From Alkalibacterium sp049389645 (GTDB lineage Bacteria; Bacillota; Bacilli; Lactobacillales; Carnobacteriaceae_A), in the NCBI RefSeq assembly GCF_049389645.1, contig NZ_CP186540.1, positions 1,116,001 to 1,180,000 of the forward strand: 64,000 bases of DNA, in the 5' to 3' direction. A program made the position numbers and the translations under genes. Of the stretch, positions 61,983 through 64,000 are shown one piece after another; position 1 is the first letter of the stretch; the number at the start of each line of letters is the position of its first letter. Below the pieces are notes generated by a model. The model ran no database searches. It was not told where the DNA came from and saw nothing but the letters and a program-made list of their open reading frames with translations.

Positions 61983-63242
61983 ATGAAAAATAGAGAACAA
62001 GTATTAGAAATGGAAAAAAGCGAACAAGTATCAAAATTGGAAAATAGAGAACAAATATTGAAGGAAATGTACCCAGAGGATATTTTGAAATTCTCAGAAA
62101 ATCTAACAGATGGAGAAATTGTTGTATTGCAACGTGTACGTAAAGCAGTAGACGAACATCTGAAACCAGTCATCAATGATTACTGGAAAAGAGGAGAATT
62201 TCCGTTTGAAGAATTCAAACATGTAGCAAAAACAGGACTAATAAGTGATCCTGCATTGTTTGAAAATCAACCGAACCAATTTACATGGCGAAATACTTAC
62301 TTTTTATTCTTGGCATATGATTTATACAAGTTCGATGCTTCGATTGCAACATTCTTTGGAGTACATGCAGGACTTGGCTACTTCTCATTCTTATTAGGCG
62401 GCAGCCCAGAACAACAAATGAGATGGTTGCCTAAACTACAAAACTTTGAATTACAAACGTGTTTTGCCTTAACTGAACCTGAACATGGATCTGATACAGC
62501 TGCAGGATTATCAACAACTGCACGTCGTGAAGGAGACAAATGGATTATAAATGGTGAAAAACGTTGGATCGGTGGAGCTAGTTCAGCTGATTTGATTCCA
62601 GTATATGCAAGAGATTTGGAAGATAACAATGTAAAATGTTTCATCGTAGAAAAAGGACAAAAAGGTTTAAGTGTAGATGATATCGATGACAAGATCGCTT
62701 TAAGGATCGTTCAAAATGGAAACATTCATTTGGACAATGTGGAAGTGTCTGAAAGCAATCGTCTACAAAATATCAATGGATTCAAGGATGTCGCAAAAGT
62801 ATTGTACGCAACACGTGCTGGAGTAGCTTATGCTGGAGCAGGAATGATGGCAGGATCTTTAGAGGCAGCGCTTGAATATACAACAAATCGGGTTCAATTT
62901 GGCAAACCAATCGCAAGTTTCCAACTGGTTCAAGAAAAATTAGCAAGAATGCAAGCAAATGCGGTCAATGCATTAGCTTTAAGTGCTCGCTTAGCTGAAT
63001 TACAAGAAAGAGGCGAATTCAGTGAGATCAATGCTTCTCTTGCTAAGATGAACAACTCTTTACGCTTAAGAGAAACAGCTGCACTTGGACGTGAAGTATG
63101 TGGTGGGAACGGTATTACGCTTGAAAGAAATGTAGCACGATTCTTCTGTGATGCAGAAGCTATTTATTCTTATGAAGGTACTCATGAAATGAACGCGTTG
63201 ATCATTGGACGTAAATTAACTGGTATATCTGCTTTCGTTTAA
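61983..63242 (+). CDS. Acyl-CoA dehydrogenase
   Basis: 419-residue FAD enzyme. Signature motifs CFALTEPEHGSDTAAG, RWIGGASSADL, the VCGGNGIT loop and the catalytic Glu in IYSYEGTHEMNALIIGR; the Glu position is that of the glutaryl-/isovaleryl-type group. Residues 1-30 are an extra, charged, self-similar extension (REQVLE / SEQVSK / REQILK). AAGGAG precedes the ATG at 61983. Own promoter and cre; the CoA-transferase gene follows 35 bases later. Confidence 0.92.
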   Translation: MKNREQVLEMEKSEQVSKLENREQILKEMYPEDILKFSENLTDGEIVVLQRVRKAVDEHLKPVINDYWKRGEFPFEEFKHVAKTGLISDPALFENQPNQFTWRNTYFLFLAYDLYKFDASIATFFGVHAGLGYFSFLLGGSPEQQMRWLPKLQNFELQTCFALTEPEHGSDTAAGLSTTARREGDKWIINGEKRWIGGASSADLIPVYARDLEDNNVKCFIVEKGQKGLSVDDIDDKIALRIVQNGNIHLDNVEVSESNRLQNINGFKDVAKVLYATRAGVAYAGAGMMAGSLEAALEYTTNRVQFGKPIASFQLVQEKLARMQANAVNALALSARLAELQERGEFSEINASLAKMNNSLRLRETAALGREVCGGNGITLERNVARFFCDAEAIYSYEGTHEMNALIIGRKLTGISAFV

Positions 63243-63277
63243 TCGAAACAACATAAAATAGATTGGAAGGTGTCAAG

Positions 63278-64000
63278 ATGACTTTTAAAGAGCAATATCA
63301 AATCAAATTAAAAAGCCTGACTGAAGCTGCTTCGCAAATTCAAAGTAATGAGGTAATTTTGTCTAACCCAGTTGCTGCTATGCCGATCTCATTGATCACT
63401 GCTATAACTAAAAGGTACGAAGAGTACGAAAACGTCAAATTATATTCGGCATTTGTTATCCATCCCTTTGATTTTTTCACTAATCCGGAAGTTGCAGAGA
63501 GAATCAGATTCCATTCTTTCTTCATGGGACCACTAGAACGCCAATTGATTTCATACGGAACATTTTCAATCGATCCCGTCAACTTTTCTAATTTGAATTT
63601 GTTGATCGAACAACGGATAAAACCGACAACATTTGTTTCGACGGTTTCTGAAATGGATGCAGATGGATACTTCAACTTCGGACCTATGGGCGTTACTATC
63701 GGAGAAGTCGGCAGTAAGGTAGCCGGAAAAGTCATCGTTCAAGTCAACAAAAATGTTCCAGAGGTTAACGGGACCCACAATAAAATTCATATCGATGATG
63801 TGGATGTGATTATTGAACAGGATGAGCAGCTGCTTGAAGTTCCAGAAACGCCTTCCAGCAATATCGATAAAAAAATTGCTGAGTGGATCGTTCCTCATGT
63901 TAGAGATGGTTCTACTATCCAAATCGGGTTCGGCGGTTTGGCAAATGCTGTAAGTTATGGACTAGATAGTAAAAAAGATTTATCTGTGCATACCGAAATG
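63278..64000 (+). CDS. Acetyl-CoA hydrolase/CoA-transferase family protein (partial)
   Basis: Open from ATG 63278 (GGAAGGTG upstream) to the window end, 241 codons without a stop. FVIHPFDFFTNPEV, TFVSTVSEMDADGYFNFG and VRDGSTIQIGFGGLANAV are typical of the 4-hydroxybutyrate/butyryl-CoA:acetate CoA-transferase and acetyl-CoA hydrolase family. The catalytic Glu lies further downstream, outside the window. Likely co-transcribed with the dehydrogenase. Confidence 0.88.
   Translation, partial: MTFKEQYQIKLKSLTEAASQIQSNEVILSNPVAAMPISLITAITKRYEEYENVKLYSAFVIHPFDFFTNPEVAERIRFHSFFMGPLERQLISYGTFSIDPVNFSNLNLLIEQRIKPTTFVSTVSEMDADGYFNFGPMGVTIGEVGSKVAGKVIVQVNKNVPEVNGTHNKIHIDDVDVIIEQDEQLLEVPETPSSNIDKKIAEWIVPHVRDGSTIQIGFGGLANAVSYGLDSKKDLSVHTEM

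Noticed and set aside
1..64000. tRNA, rRNA or CRISPR loci
   Set aside because: No cloverleaf, rRNA-like stretch or regularly spaced direct-repeat array was seen on either strand by reading; a profile search could still find a small RNA.

Overview
The window is the replication-origin region of a low-GC Gram-positive bacterium of the Lactobacillales. The gene set and sequence style suggest a Carnobacteriaceae-like genus, but I cannot fix the genus by reading alone. The origin lies around dnaA-dnaN (about 19.6-21.6 kb). Genes left of it run mostly on the minus strand and genes right of it mostly on the plus strand, as expected for two diverging replication forks. Three parS-like sites lie at 31.1, 32.0 and 34.6 kb, but no parA/parB/noc gene is present.

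Left arm (1-19.6 kb): the end of a phosphate-uptake operon (pstA, pstB, phoU), an MscS-type channel, the tRNA-modification pair mnmE-mnmG, an AAC(6')-like acetyltransferase, a secreted polysaccharide deacetylase with three LysM repeats, an ArsR-type regulator, a trehalose unit (treR, treC, treB with TreR operator and cre), folC, a sortase remnant, and the conserved khpB-yidC-rnpA-rpmH cluster. Right arm (20-51.4 kb): dnaA, dnaN, rlbA, recF, gyrB, gyrA; a CstA-type transporter; rpsF-ssb-rpsR; gdpP-rplI-dnaB; ktrA/ktrB; a cytoplasmic alpha-amylase; YtxH and DUF948 proteins; a PTS EIIA; walRKHIJ with htrA; ohr/ohrR; and rlmH. A cluster of about nine DnaA-box-like sequences sits between htrA and ohr, some 28 kb from dnaA.

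The most unusual part is 51.4-59.6 kb. The 3' end of rlmH (encoding EPYHK-stop) is repeated at 57,225 and 59,556, and each repeat again encodes EPYHK-stop. The two segments between the repeats carry inverted terminal repeats (TAAATGAGGTTTTT / AAAAACCTCATTTA). This is the layout of staphylococcal SCC elements, here as two tandem cassettes in a non-staphylococcal genome. Cassette 1 (about 5.8 kb) holds a KAP-family P-loop NTPase, a decayed surface-protein fragment, a decayed XRE regulator, a frameshifted C-terminal remnant of a large serine recombinase (probably the lost ccr), a coiled-coil TIR protein, and an AbiJ/HEPN-like abortive-infection gene broken at a T-tract. Cassette 2 (about 2.3 kb) carries only two overlapping genes, an FRG-domain protein and a DUF262 protein, which I propose is a minimal two-gene defence system. 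Just beyond the last repeat is a decayed PD-(D/E)XK endonuclease fragment.

After the island (60.2-64 kb) comes an acyl-CoA module: an acyl-CoA synthetase, an acyl-CoA dehydrogenase and an acetyl-CoA hydrolase/CoA-transferase that runs off the window end. The first two genes each have a cre-like site just downstream of a promoter, pointing to carbon catabolite repression.
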